DNA of 64,000 nt. Origin: Otatea glauca. Its lineage: Eukaryota; Streptophyta; Magnoliopsida; Poales; Poaceae. Positions 13,312-26,108 of this stretch are shown here, piece by piece. The stretch lies in assembly GCA_036346275.1 (NCBI GenBank), contig CM070713.1, positions 69,184,382 to 69,248,381 on the forward strand, given 5' to 3'. The notes beneath the pieces were generated by a model. The model had not been told where the DNA came from. It ran no database searches and saw only the letters and a list, made by a program, of their open reading frames with translations. Positions within the stretch are counted from its first letter, which is position 1; the number at the start of each line of letters is the position of its first letter. Made by a program: the position numbers and the translations under genes.

Positions 13312-14344
13312 ATTTCAATCCCGCTTTCCCCCTCCCTCTCTTTTTTCTCTCGGGCCGATCATCTACACGCGGGATGGGAATATCCGAATATGTGAGCGTG
13401 GCCAGGAACTGCCTCCCTGCATCGCGTCTCGCGCGGCCACGCCGTTGCCCGCCCAAGAATCCCGCGCACGCTGCCTGACTGCCTCGATCTTGCCTCCCTC
13501 GTAGCCCTGCTCTCTCCTCTCTCTTTCTCTCATCTCCATCTCTTTTTTACGTCTCGGGGCAACCAGACTTCTTCTCGGGCTCTCGGCTAGTCTCCTCTCA
13601 CCTGCCCCGGCCACGACGGCCAGACGCTCGCCTCCCTCCTCCCTGCTCTCACCCGCCCTGGTGGCCCTGCCAGCCTCCCTCCTCCCCTTACTAGCTGAAG
13701 CGGACGCGACACAATGAGGGAGGTGAGTAGCCACGGGAGGTGAGGCGATCGCGGCGCGGGATGTGGGAGGCAAGCACTGCTGAGGAGGAGGAGGCGGGCA
13801 CGCGGCTCGGGGGCTTGCGCGGTCCACGACTACAACAGCCCAGCGATAGGCTGGCAGCTCCTCCAACCCCTGCCCATCCCCACCCTACTTGCCGGTCGTG
13901 TGCCCTGCCGCATGTTGGCGGGTCGGCGTGCCACCGTGCGCCTGAAGCATTGTGCAGGCCATGCCGGCCCGAGCATGGCCCATCGCGCCATGCTGGCCGA
14001 GCCACCCATCGTGCCCGGTTGGTAGTCACGGCGTGGCTCGAGCAAACGTGCTGGACTGGCACGGCCCGTTCTCAATAGTGCTATGCCGAGCCCTGGGACA
14101 AGTGTGCCTCGTGCTGGCTCGAAATGGCCTGGCCCAAACGCCTACCTCTAGTCTTGAGTGATCGTGGCCAAGGGAGGTCACAGCCTAGAAAGGTCGTGAC
14201 TTGAAGAGTGGTCGTAATCTAAAGGGGTCACGACCTAAATGATCCGATATGAGATCCTTAGGTGTTTGACCAGTCAACGATCCTCGTCACACTTGTCTTG
14301 GTTGAAGTGCAAAATCCTAAAATATCATCTATTCAGGAACAGAG
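13312..14344. other. GC-rich stretch without a supported gene
   Basis: Several overlapping open frames exist on both strands, but none has recognisable motifs and the composition (Pro, Arg, Ala rich) is what GC-rich noncoding DNA gives. Part of it (13880-14150) looks like hAT subterminal DNA, with repeated GCCGAG and GGCACGGCC words. Confidence 0.4.
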
Positions 14345-14533
14345 AAAGTACATATCATTCTAGTTTTCAAATTTTGTTCTTAAATACATGTCATTCTACA
14401 ATTTTGAGATGACTTTTCACTCTCTTTTCCTTATATAGTCCTCCCCTTTGGCTATTTACAAGATCATTTAATACTATAGACTAGAGTAATAGACACAAAA
14501 ATAGGATAATTTTGTCTTTTATACATTTGCCTC
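14345..14533. repeat. Dispersed MITE-like repeat, copy 2
   Basis: This is the second copy of the repeat at 10264-10500, same orientation. The flanks are themselves duplicated: a block beginning GTTGAAGTG and ending TCTATTCAGGAA occurs at about 14302 and again at about 14534. That suggests this copy sits between two related sequences rather than at a simple short TSD. Confidence 0.6.
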
Positions 14534-16631
14534 GTTGAAGTGTAAAATTCTTAAGCGTCTTCTATTCAGGAATGAAGTTAGTAGGTTTTAGATTAAGATA
14601 GAAAAAAAAAAGTAAAGAGAGTGAAAAAAATAGTGTCTCAGATAAGACATAGCTTGGGCACATAGATCAATAATCAAGACACATAAAAACTTACATTGAG
14701 GATGATACATATATTTGTTTTGTGGGGTTCACTGTGTTAAACTGTACCACCATGCCCACCGATGCCTCTGTACCTCGCACAATCGTCACTAAGCGTTGCC
14801 ACATGCAGACCGTCGCATCCCGTGCCGCGTCGCTAGCTCTAGCAGTAGGGTGCTCGCCACCTTGTCGCCTGCGCACCTCGCCCCCGAGCCACCCACCGCG
14901 GCGAGACGTCTCAAACCTGGTAGAATCTAGGTGCTATCGGCATAGACCTGACCTGATTTGAGAGGAGCCTGGCGAAGGAATGGAGAGGAGGCACCGGAAG
15001 GGGAGAATGGTCATACAACCGAGCTCATCCCTGTCAAGCCGCCCATGAAGCGGCGCCACCGCGCCATCAGGATGGTGATGGCCGGATGTGTGAGAGAGAC
15101 GAGAAAATAAATATTCAGGTTGACCTAGAATAAGATAAAATGATATTTGGAGTAAATGGGCTAGTTTCTTAGACACAAAGGATTGAAAGAAGTTGTCTAC
15201 TGTTATTAGTAGTTGGCGTGGGCTGCGGAGAGTATTAGAAATAACTTGAGTTTTCACACAGGGAGCGCCCTCACATTGAAAACTAGTATAGTGCCTGTGC
15301 TAACGCTACGACGACAGTACATCTGCTTATCAATTAAATGAGAAGATAAGTATGAATACAACACTTAATAATAAAAAGAAATTTAGAATTTTAAATGGAT
15401 TTAGAAAGAAAACGGAACTAAATGGAGGTCGAATGGGTAAAAGGCTCCCAAAAGATTTTAAATCAAGAAAGAGAAAGAAAAAGAATTTTCGATTTTAGAT
15501 TATTTTTTAGCTTCCACAGAGAGCATAGAGTGCTCTCTGGCTTGGGCAAGGAGGAGGAAGGTCAGCGGTGGCCACGGTCGCGATGGGTCTGAATCGGTGT
15601 CTTGGCGAGATCGTCAAGACCGGCGCCATGGGAGGAGTCAGTTGCGGTGAATTTCGTTGGGAAAGATGACGGTGATGGCTTGGGTTACCTCCAAAATCGC
15701 GATCTTTACAAGAGGGAGCACTTGGGATTTACGCAATGCGATGGGGTGGAGGAGAGCTCACGGCTTTTATAGCCCCGAAACAAGCATATTTATGGAAACC
15801 ATAATTTGGGATCAAATCAGATTGGGAGAAAATTTTGGCAATAGAGCACGAAATTTGGGGAATTAACATCATAGATGGAAAGAGGAGATTTGGTTCGGGA
15901 TTGATGGAGCTTTGGAGCTTCTTTCTTGCTTTAATGGAGGAGGAAGAGAAGAAGCTTCTGCAGTGCAGGTTCTGACTAGAAGAAGCTACAGTGAGTTGCC
16001 TTCATTTTTTTAAATATAGAAGGATTTTTGAAAAGATAGCACATTAGGTTAAAATTCTAGAAAAAATCTCAAAAAACTTTCGATTATTTTGTACTTAATA
16101 AAATTATTTTTAAAAAATTAAATTATAAATTTGTTGAGGCACACAGCGCCACCGATGGCGACCTCGCCGCGTAAGCAAAAGCCACCGATGGCGACCATGG
16201 AGCCATTGCGACACTGCGTTCTCCGCCGCGTTGCCCATCTCCGATTTTCTTTTTCAAAGACGTAATGTATGGCCCTTTCCTTTTCAGACGTTTGTTTCCT
16301 TTTCCTTGATTCCAAGACGTTTGTTTCCTTTTCCTTGTTGATGCTTTGGAGGTGAGGAAGGCTGTTGTGGGCTCTGAGGATGATTTCAAAAATATGGGAA
16401 AATAAATGCGCGCTCACGACCATGGATCCGCAAGAAAAAAGATAAAAATTAAATAAAGTGTTTCGCCGGCATTTGGTTCCGCAAGAAAAAATTGAAAAAA
16501 TTAAGCCGTTGGTTCCTTAGATAAAAAAATTCAGACTCTCCGTATTTGAAATTAGGCTTTATGGGGCTAGAACCGTAAAAAGTCTCGAGAAGGGTCATAT
16601 TCAAAAAATACGATCACAATGTCGGACAATA
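14534..16631. other. Intergenic; promoter-like TATA on the minus strand near 15766
   Basis: No gene is recognised. On the minus strand a CTATAAAAGCC box near 15775-15765 is followed by GC-richer DNA, which would fit a relic of an LTR or gene promoter, but no protein motif follows. A 29-bp duplication (AGACGTTTGTTTCCTTTTCC) lies at 16286 and 16315. Confidence 0.35.
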
Positions 16632-16822
16632 AAAATTCAAGTCTTGTTTCCTTGCATGCGGATCCTCCCTGCTTATTTTCTTGTTTGATTCACCCTCCTT
16701 CCAAATATGTAGTACGCACAATTTTGGCCAAGAAAATTCAAGTCTGTTTCTTTGCACGCGGATCCTCCTTATTTATTTCCTTGTTTGATTCGCTCTCCTT
16801 CCAAATATGTAGGTGGGGAAGT
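16632..16822. repeat. 101-bp tandem duplication
   Basis: Copies start at 16632 and 16733 with AAAATTCAAGTCT and share CGGATCCTCC, CTTGTTTGATTC and CTCCTTCCAAATATGTAG. The second copy is cut short at its end. Confidence 0.85.
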
Positions 16823-18413
16823 GTTTGTAGCCACGAGGATGATTAGACATACTAAATAATGGCCATCGGATGTGAGTGAGTAAAACTGAGAAAAGATATG
16901 AGACGTTCATTTTGATGAATGCAAGTTTCTGAAGACGTTTTACTGGGTGCACGAATATTGGGCCATCTCTAATGAGGTGCATTATTTAGGGTGGATATAG
17001 AAAAAATTGCTTAGGTGTATTATAAAGGGTTATAGATAAGTGATCTAGGCTAAATCAAAGTATGCATTATGCCTACTTAAAACGTGCTAACTTTTCCAAT
17101 TTATATCATAAATGAATAGTAGGATGTTGCAGACAGGCTCTTGTGTAAGGATCCGCGGGAAGGGAGCTGACAAATACAAGGCCTCTGCAGCTCGACGGCG
17201 ATGCGAGTGCCACTACAGGCAGGCGCACATGATGAGTCCAGAAGGGAGGAGGCACCGTGGTATTTGTGGCTATGCTCAATACTGTGCTCGCCCGGCCAGC
17301 ACCAGCAGCAACGGTAACTGGCAGCAGTTGGCGTTTTGCGGCACGTGACGACGAGCTCCCGGTCCCGATACGTGCCTTCATCCTTCTCCATGGCCCATGG
17401 GGCCCTTTTTCATGTCCAATCCCGTCCAATCACCCTCCCGTTGGCTCGCCTTTTTCCTGGCTGTGCGTGCGGCAAAGTGAAAACATGGGCATACTCATCG
17501 GGCAGCTCGCGTCGGGCGTCGGGCGTCGGGCCAGTTGGTGCTACTGCAATGTGTGTGCAGACTGCAGCCTAGACGCGAAATCATCGTTTTCCTTTAATTC
17601 TAGCCTTGCAAAAATAGCGTCTTTTCTGTTCACACAACGCGCTTTCTAACGGTTGGAGAGGAGTATTTTCTTGTATATTTTTGTAAAATTATTTTAAAAA
17701 TTATATTATTAAAAATTTGCCTTCTTGGAATTAATAGCTTTGGACTATTTGGCCCATCACACTTTTTTTTTATATCTTTGGCCATCTTCTAAACAAAATT
17801 AAAAATCTATTTCTCTTCCCGACTGCAGAAGCATCGGCAGACAACACGTGTCATCTACCATACTTTCCTACCGCGGCAGGTTGCTGACACTGCAGCACCT
17901 CTTGTCAGCGCAGCATACCCGAAGAACCCATTACGACAAACGAGCTACTATGTTACCTGAGCTTGGCACATACCTGTCTCAATACACCGTCCTCGGTAGG
18001 AAGGTAAGGTCTGTCACTTGTCGTGTTTGCTGGGAAGTTGATGTGGTAGATAGAGCCGTTATGGTACCAGTCACCTATCGTAGTAAAGGAGTATGACAAA
18101 TGACAAATATCATTTTATCGGTGTTTTTACCATTGAGAAATACTAGATTTATAATTCGTTCGGGAGAAGACCAACGATGAAGGAAAAAAATGTGCATCGG
18201 AGTACTACTGCAGCTGCTCACGTCGTATCATGTCTCTGATTTTGCCCCCGTTACCCCAGTACAGCAGCACATCGCCTCTCAGGCGTTGGGTAGAAGCCCA
18301 CCCTTTAAGGCTAGAAGCCCACCTAGTACCAGTGTGTGCAGCTTTGCGACGTAGCAATGTTGGGCCGCAGGCCTGCGATGCATCTGAATCAGATAGTTGG
18401 CAGAGGACGTTTT
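16823..18413. other. Intergenic, nothing recognised
   Basis: Two moderately GC-rich islands (17130-17620 and 17830-18420) have open frames without known motifs. I find no splice-consistent gene model, RNA gene or transposon ends. Confidence 0.4.
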
Positions 18414-18421
18414 GCCAAAGG

Positions 18422-18918
18422 TAAGGATGCTAATAAGCCAAAGTCCAGTACAGATTTGGTCTAATTCTAATATATTTTTTATAGATCTATATTCAATTTG
18501 ATCCAGAAAGAGTGAGGTCTAGCCCGGCTAAGCCCAAATGAAAGCCTTTGTCTTGATTTGGGCCTTTACGTAGACAAACTGTTTTGTTCGATGAATTGAC
18601 AGTTTACAGTGTAATATTCAAGTGATAAAACTAGGTCTATAATTACATCTCACTTACTGGAAACAAAGTTTGAAAGTTAGAACTTAAAATGTGTTGTTGA
18701 AGTATGTAAAACAAAAAAAGTATTAGTGCTAAAGGCAATATCAATTGGTTTACTTGGCTGGTGGTTAGATATTTACTAGAAAAACATGAGATACAAGCCT
18801 AGCCCAGGGTTAGATCTGGTCTAAATAGTTATGGATCCAAAATAAGTCTAATCTATTTGCAGTTTTAGGCCGACCTAATCCAAAAGTCTGGACTGGTCCA
18901 AGCCCATTAGCACCCCTA
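18422..18918. mobile_element. hAT-type MITE, 497 bp
   Basis: The terminal inverted repeats are TAAGGATGCTAAT on the left and the reverse complement of TAGGGGTGCTAAT on the right, extending inward over a GTCCAGT block. It is flanked by 8-bp duplications GCCAAAGG (18414-18421) and GCCAGAGG (18919-18926), one mismatch. The 8-bp TSD and TAGGG-like ends are typical of hAT. There is no coding capacity. Confidence 0.85.
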
Positions 18919-18931
18919 GCCAGAGGAATAA

Positions 18932-19186
18932 AGACCTCTTTGGTTTGATGACAAATTTATCTCACTAAACCTTACTAAAATTCAGTATTGTCAAAATTTA
19001 GTCACTAAATTAGCTATCAATATTTTGACCAGTGATTGGCAAGAAAATCAACTAAAGAACAAAAGGAGAAAAGAATCTTACCAAAATTTAATAGCAAACT
19101 AAATACTTGTCAAGTTTAATCAACGCTACTAAAATTTGATAAAATGACAAGTATTCATGATCAATAGCAACAAACCATCCAGGTCG
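18932..19186. mobile_element. Tourist-like (PIF/Harbinger) MITE, 255 bp
   Basis: The ends are imperfect inverted repeats (GACCTCTTTGGTTTG on the left against GACCTGGATGGTTTG read from the right). The element is flanked by TAA at 18929-18931 and 19187-19189. Internal AAAATTT-type palindromic text fits this MITE class. It sits only 13 bp from the hAT MITE. Confidence 0.7.
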
Positions 19187-19189
19187 TAA

Positions 19190-21831
19190 CTCGTAAGTCC
19201 GCAGCGAACACCCGGACAAGTTCGTTTCCTCCTATTTTTTCACTGTTTTGCCAAAGGAATAACAGCAAGCAGCCGCAAAAAGGGCTGAGTCAGAACTCAG
19301 AAAGATCGATGTCAACATCCGGCTATCACATCTTACGCGGCCCAGTTGATTTGCATGGCTTGGATGCTTCTTGCGTACTGCTAGTAGGGCGAAAGGAGAA
19401 AAGCAAAAGAGCAAAGCGAAAAAGAACGTGGTAGTCCTATCCATGCCTCACCTGTACTTTTCAGGCTCGACTCGGGACGCTACCTGCGGTTGACGACAGT
19501 TTGAATGAATCTTTTCATTCTTCATCGTGATCCGTGGATGATCAATGCCTTTCTAGTTTGTACTGTAACTGTAAGCCGCCTGCGGTATTTGGCAGCAGAG
19601 GTACGTCCATCGACTAGCTTCAATAGGCCGCCGAGGAGACGACGATAGATTCTGAAATGAAACGGGTTAATTTGCCCTAGTCTAACAACACAGTACGATG
19701 GATAATTTTCCTACTCTTCTGAACAACCTCCACCAACCTGATAGTAGCATCGCTTATCCATGATAGCCTGACAAGAGTATTCTGCCAAATGGAAAAAGAA
19801 GCAGCAGCAGCAGCTTCCATGCATCCATATTCTTTGCCTTATGGGACTATGGGAACCTTCCAGGATTTGGCCAATCAATATCTTGACCACGTTTCCAGCA
19901 CAACTAGTAGCAGCATAATATAATTCAACTCGCTCCACACTACTTACGACATTCAGAACCCAACCGTGATGTTTGAACCCATAAAAATAAGAAGCATCTT
20001 TGAAAACGTGCACCAAGACTCTTCGTTTCCGTTTCTCTCCCCCTTGCGCAATTGATTACATGTCCTATATGTCCCTCCGTAACTACTGAAAATAATAATA
20101 ATGTGGAGATGACAAAACGTAACACGACATAAGAGTATATACTTGTTTAATGGAGGCAGAGGCAAGTGATTGGAACCACTCATCCGTCTACAGTACAAAA
20201 GCAGTTATATTTGTTTGCACCTAAACTTGGCAAAGTATAGTTTATTTGTCAGACTAAAGGATAAAATAGATATTTTTGATCGATATCGGTTAAAGGAAGA
20301 AAAGTTAAGTTAAAGATAGGATTGATCGATGTTGATTCAAATATAGAATTTGATCTGTGCAAAAACCAATACGGATCAGGTTGACAATGTATTGAAAAAT
20401 GATACGATCGGCAGATGCACTATACAAAGGGAACCAAGAGCAAGTAGAGAAACAACACAAGCAAACAACTCGTATACACTTTTTATTTACTTTCCTGCCA
20501 ATTAGGAGTATCTCTGTAATTTAGAATCTATCTTGTAATCTGATTTTGATAAATAAAGTTGCGAATCGCCGATTGTTGATTTTCATCGATTACGTCAGGT
20601 TTGGTTTTCTCCGATATTGTTGTACATCGTCTTTTTTGAAAAAATCTACTTTTTACCATCTAATCGGTCTTAATCGTTTGTTTAGACTTATCATTACTGT
20701 TGATTTAATCGGCTTCTGTTAGCTGTTTAGATCTTTGCCTGTTGTCATATTATATCGGCTTTGAACATATATTTTTCTATCTATCTTGCCGATTGCATGA
20801 TCAAATCAGCTAGCACGCCACAAACTAATTTAAACCCGGTATTTTCGTGTGTTTGAGTCGATCGATCCGTCGTCATATTTTTGACACAACGTATCTATAG
20901 AAATATTGCTTTCGGATTAAGACTAGAAAATTTCTGCTATGTGGCAAAAATATCCTACTTATCCATTCCATCGTCCCAAAATTGAACGCCGAACATTGCG
21001 ATCGGGCGTACTGAAAACACATCAATAGTACGACGCGGCAATTAGCCGTCAAAAGGGAAAGGTGTGCTTTCAGGCGGTCGCGAAAAAAGAGATGCAGAGT
21101 TGCTTTTTTTGGTTGAAGGACAACAGAGCTCCTCAAGGCTGGAAAAACTCACATCTCCAGGTTTCACTTAACAGATGGGATTAATAGTACAAAAATCATG
21201 GTATGCACGCTGATCTCAACTTTCGACTATTACTGAAAGCTAGTACAGAGAACAGGTCAACTAAAAAAAAACACCGATATGGCGGCTATTTATATAGAGC
21301 ACTATTAGCTTCGGAACTGGACGGCAAAGGCAAAAGGTAATCAGCGAACACTGCAGATAAAAGTTGTACACTTGTACTGCTACCTAGTACTTAACGCGGG
21401 AAATGGAAAAGCTCTCTGAACGCAAACACCATTCACAATCTCGCATGCACATTTTTCTATACCCCTTTATAATGCACCTAATCATTCTTTTCTACGTCCA
21501 CCTCAAATAATGTACCATACTAGAGATGGCCCAACCTTCATACACCCTGCGAAACGTCCTCAAAAACTTGCCTCCATCAAAATTAACCTCTCAGATCTTT
21601 TCTCAGCTTTACTCACCCACATCCGATGACCATTGTTTAATGTGTTTAACTCATTGCTATGGCTCACAACAGATCTCCTATTACGTGATGGGAAAAGAAA
21701 ACCGAAAGACAGAGCACTATACTAGTTACATCTTATTGCTCTATTTACTTTTCTACGCCCTTGTCACCAACTCCACGGTCTTGTCTGGCCTTGATGCCAC
21801 GTGAACCATTGACTCGTCCCGCTCAGCCGCC
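19190..21831. other. Intergenic; possible old LTR fragment at about 20230-20880
   Basis: No gene is recognised. The part at about 20230-20880 has repeated ATCGGCT and GCCGATTG words and an AATAAA-like end, reminiscent of grass LTR sequence, but I could not find paired LTRs, a primer-binding site or a TSD. The last 300 bp are the 3' flank of the receptor kinase gene. Confidence 0.35.
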
Positions 21832-24800
21832 TCACACCGTAGCCACGTCCCTCTCGGCCACGTCGTGCTCCTTGCTGACCTGGTAAGTCTGGGTCCACCC
21901 CGGCGACGACGCGTAGTACGACGACGTGGTCATCACCGTGCTGGTGACCCCGCTGGACGACGTCGGCATCTCGCCGTCCTCGCCCGCGCGCACGACGGGC
22001 TGAGCGGGCCACATGAACGCGGGCTTCGACGGCGGCACGTCCGGCGGCGGGGCGGAGCGCGTCAGGATCTGCAGGATGGCCTGCGTCCTCGGCCGCTCCC
22101 CGGGGTTCGGGTGGCTGCACGCGAGGCCTAGCAGCAGGAGCCGCTCGGCGTCGCCCTCGTCGAACTCGCCGGCGAGCCTTGGGTCGACGGCCTCGAGGAT
22201 GCGGCCCGCGCCGTGGTACTTCCACACCCCCTCCAGCAGCTGGCTGCACCCGGCGGGGTTGTTGCAGGAGATGCGGCGGCCGCAGACGATCTCCAGGATG
22301 ACGGCGCCGAAGCTGAACACGTCCGACTCCCTCGTCGCCCTGCCGGTGTGGAAGCACTCCGGCGCGATGTACCCCAGCGTCCCCGGGACGCCGATCTTGT
22401 CGGTGTAGGAGCTCTTGTCGGACTCGAGGGCGCGGGCGAGGCCGAAGTCGCCGAGGCGGGCGTTGAAGGCGGTGTCCAGCATGATGTTGGACGGCTTGAT
22501 GTCGCGATGGATCACCATCTGATCGTACTCGTGGTGGAGGTAGTTCAGGGCGGACGCGACGCCGGCGACGACGTTGTACCGCTGCTCCCAGTTGAGGATC
22601 GGAGCATCCGGGCCGCCGAAGAGATGCTTATCCAGGCTGCCGTTGGGCATGAAGTCGTACACCAGCAGTAAAACACCATTCTGATGGCACCAGCCTGCAA
22701 ATGTGTCGTCCAAACTTTTTTCAGTGGTTGCTTAATCATTTTTTTCCAAGAACACGTATGAAAATTGTGTGTCTTTACGAAATGTCATAAACAAATAGTG
22801 AATCAGATTATTTTTGCTAGCAGCCCGGTCGTTCAAAAGTCAGAGATGAGTTTTTGTCCGGCATGCCGTTCTACAACTACCAATTATTTCTCTCCTAAAA
22901 CCATGTAGGCAAGGAGAAACGGGGTCAAATTTTCATTATAAAAAATGTTAACTCTGGAATATTATTCTGCACTGCTCACGATTCGATCATGATCGCGAAT
23001 ACCAAATCATATAAGCAAAACCTTCACTACTACGAGAACTAGTCCTGGTTTAATCTTGTACTATTAAGATACCAACTGGTGCGGTCAACTTTTAAAAAGT
23101 CTTGATGACTAAGTGGTGTAATTAGCACGAAAATTTATTTTATACTACTTTCTTCAGAGATCTGTGCAAGTAGTAGTAGCCCTCTCGCATCGTTATCCTC
23201 TAATTGATGCGTATAAGAAGTTCCATACTGTTGTTGTCTATTTATACGCGGCGTTTGACATTTCCGACAGCCTGGAAGATTTCATTTTTCACGTAACCAT
23301 CCAAGAAAATAGTTGTTGAGCATGTAAAGAGTATTGGCATAATCGTGACAACTTGGATGCAGTCTTATCACGGCTTCATGAGTACTAAATGTAAAGCTAA
23401 TAAACCAGAACATGAAATTTTTTAAATCATATCCCGTCCCGTGTTAGTATTGAAATTTTGATTGACGTTTGCAATGAAGTTCTTAACGAAATACTCTAAA
23501 TCGAGTCCCCCCAAAAGCTTCTAACTCATGAAAAAACTAGAGAAGCTAAAAGCCAAACGGCAGTTTATCAGGCTGGCCACAACGTTCTATTCAGGTATTC
23601 TTAATCAGGACAGACTATAACAGATCGTTAAGAATGAACAATGCGAATGGAGCAGAGCAAGAAGCTAGAACAGATTAGACAAAATTAAGAAATATAGAAG
23701 TGAGCAAGAAGCCAAGAACGATGCGAAATGAACAGAGCAAAGAGAAATTCCATACCGACTAGCTTGACGAGATTGCGGTGCCGGAGGAGGTTGATGATGC
23801 TGAGTTCGGCGAGGAAGTCCTCCTGCCCCTTGGTGTTGGCCCCGGAGAACTGCTTCACGGCCACCTCCATGCTCCGGCCGTGTTCCCCGAGCACGGTGGC
23901 GCGGTAAACCACGCCGTACCCGCCCTGCCCCAGCTTCATCTTCTCGTCGAAGTTGTTGGTCCCTTTCCTCAGCTCCTTGTAGTCGAACTCCTTGGGCACC
24001 CCCGGCATGCTCCTCAGATCAATGGTGTTATTGAACACCGAGCTCGGGTCTGCCCCGATCTTCTTCCTCTTCTTCCTGATGTACAGGCCGGCGAACAGCC
24101 CGAGCGCCAGGGCGGCGGCGCACGGCACCCCGACGGCCAACCCGAGCTTCCAGCCGGACATCGCCTTGTTGGCGGTGCTGCTGCCGTCGTGGAGCCTCTC
24201 CACAGTCATATTCCACATGAGCACGCAGTTCAGCTGGTACTGCACGCCGGTGGACGCCGAGAAGCCGAAGTACGCCTTCTTGCCGAGGATGATCGTCGAG
24301 AGGTCCAGCGACGCGTTGAGCACGGCGGTGGTGGGTTTGCTCCCGTTCTTGGCCATGTACACCCACACGTGCCGCGACGTGCCGTTGTAGTCGACCCAGA
24401 CCATGTAGCTGCCGTCGTTGTTGGTGTCATTGGGCGCGAGCTGGATGCCGAAGGGGGTGAGGGAGTTGGCGTAGGTGGATTTGACGCCGTTGACGTCGAG
24501 GCCGACGTGGTTATCGTCGGGGTCGTAGGGCTGCTTCACCGTGTCCAGCTCCACGGCCGCGAATCCGTTGCTGGCGTTCCCGTCGGTGGACGCGTTGGTG
24601 AGGCCAAGGTAGCCGCCGTCGCTGCCGGGAGGCGGGTCGACGTCACCGCTGGAAGCGACAACGAACGCGAGGCCTTCCCCCGGGACGCTGTGGTTCATGC
24701 GGTAGAGGTTGACCTTGAACACGGTGAAGAAGGAGGCGACGTACTTGTTGTTGGTGGTGGAGTTGGACGAGTTGGTCTCCCAGAGCGTGTAGGGGGTAGG

Positions 24801-25109
24801 GAAGAAGACACGGCCGGTCTGGTTCACGAGGTAGCTATTGGCGATGTTGCCGCTGTCCGGGGTGATCTGCAGCGCGTTCAGGTTGATGCTGGAGTTGCCC
24901 AAGAACGTCAGGTTTTCGGGGAGCTGCCGCAGGGTGTTGTCGAACCTGGGGAAGGAGAAGGTGGTGAACTCCTTGCCTTCGACGACGCTGGTGAAGGTGG
25001 TGGACTGGGCGCGGGCTGCGGGGAGGAATAAGCAGACGGAGATGGACGACAGCAGCAGGAGGAGCGCGAGGCTGGTGGTTGCACGGTGGCGACGGCGGGA
25101 AGGTCCCAT
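21832..25109 (-). CDS. L-type lectin-domain receptor-like kinase, two exons, 738 aa
   Basis: This is a plasma-membrane receptor kinase; the family acts in defence, hormone and symbiosis signalling, but the ligand here is unknown. Exon 1 is 25109-23756 and exon 2 is 22694-21832, with a 1061-bp GT-AG intron inside the V-G-W-C-H sequence of the kinase domain. Residues 1-34 are a signal peptide. A legume-lectin domain follows (about 36-305) with E-G-L-A-F-V-V and D-D-N-H-V-G-L-D-V-N, and many N-glycosylation sites. The transmembrane helix is at about 320-343, followed by R-K-K-R-K-K. The kinase keeps the glycine loop at 394-400, Lys419, Glu435, H-R-D-I-K-P-S-N at 514-521, D-F-G at 534-536 and A-P-E at 562-564, so it is predicted to be an active RD kinase. 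The C-tail is Ser/Thr rich. Both exons are open throughout. Many family members lack introns, so the intron is a useful marker of the subfamily. Confidence 0.93.
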
Positions 25110-25226
25110 GGGTCGAGATCACAGAGGAGGATCTAGGAACAGAGGAGGTTGCGATGGTTGGAGAAACGGTGGGAGTTGGCGATGTGCAAGGCGGGCTTGC
25201 AAGCTCACTAGTACTCCAGCTCGGCA

Positions 25227-25235
25227 ACTTATAAA
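25227..25235 (-). promoter_or_regulatory. TATA box candidate of the lectin receptor kinase
   Basis: On the minus strand ATTTATAAG lies about 120 bp upstream of the start codon at 25109, which leaves room for a short 5' UTR. Confidence 0.55.
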
Positions 25236-26100
25236 TGGACTCCCTCCTCTGGTTCCTAGTTTGTTTGTGTCATCCCATTCCCCACATCTGTTCCTTTGTT
25301 TTGCAAAACTCTGTGGCCTTCCTGGTGGTGCACATAACCTGTACAGAGTGGTTGACTAACCTGGATTATTCACCCCTTACAGCCATGGTCACACAGAAAA
25401 CGTCCCATGAACCAGCGACCCAATCAAAAGCAAAATTAGCAGTCCGGTTTGTTGCTTACCCTGTTCCATCCTACGGAAAATGGAATGAATCGAAAGGCAA
25501 CCGACCGACTGGTTCATACCTCACACGTTCAGATATTCCGGGCAAATTTTACAGGTCGATTCCTCAAACAAAAGAAACAGCAAACATTTTACAAATTGCT
25601 TGATCCCTCAAACAAATCCTGAGCAAAGCATACAGGAAAACAGAAGCTTGCAAAAGGAAAAGGTGACTAACGGCAGGCAGATGCTAATCGTCTTCACATT
25701 AAAATTTTTGTCCAGGTTAGATTAGATGCTGACATGGTGTGCTGTTGTTGCTTTACAGTTTTTTGTTTCCATGCGGAAGATTTTCATCACATTTTTTTCC
25801 ATGGTAGTATGTTTATATTGACATTAGTTGATTGTATGGATCCTCGAGTAGTTATTCTTTGTATGATGTCTATTGGATTTGATCGATATATAATTTACTA
25901 CTTTGGTCATGTACTCGTATGGTTTTAATTCAACATATATTACTTTATATATGTGTGCATTATTTGTATATCTTTATCTGTTTTCGATCCGAATCTGTTA
26001 CATATATATTTCAGATCCATATTTAACACCCATATAGATTAGAATACTAAAAAAAGTAATAACCGACTCGTTTTCACTTCTCCCCGCCTCCATGCCTTGT
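25236..26100. other. Receptor kinase upstream region
   Basis: Contains the distal promoter of the minus-strand receptor kinase. The open frame at 25235-25603 has no recognisable motif. No transposon ends are seen. Confidence 0.4.
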
Positions 26101-26108
26101 GCGGCTTG

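Noticed and set aside
13363..14161. Frames of 69-167 residues in GC-rich DNA
   Set aside because: Low-complexity Pro/Arg/Ala text on both strands; no motif, no splice support.
15271..15330. AACTAGTATAGTGCCTGTGC as a Helitron or similar terminus
   Set aside because: Resembles known grass transposon starts, but no matching 3' end (hairpin plus CTRR) could be identified.
22213..22671. 152-residue plus-strand frame
   Set aside because: Antisense shadow of kinase exon 2.
23024..23117. CACTACTACGAGAA in the receptor kinase intron as a CACTA end
   Set aside because: The possible partner end (AGTGGTG near 23113) is too weak and no TSD or subterminal repeats were found.
23778..25031. 417-residue plus-strand frame
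   Set aside because: It is the antisense shadow of the GC-rich receptor kinase exon 1.
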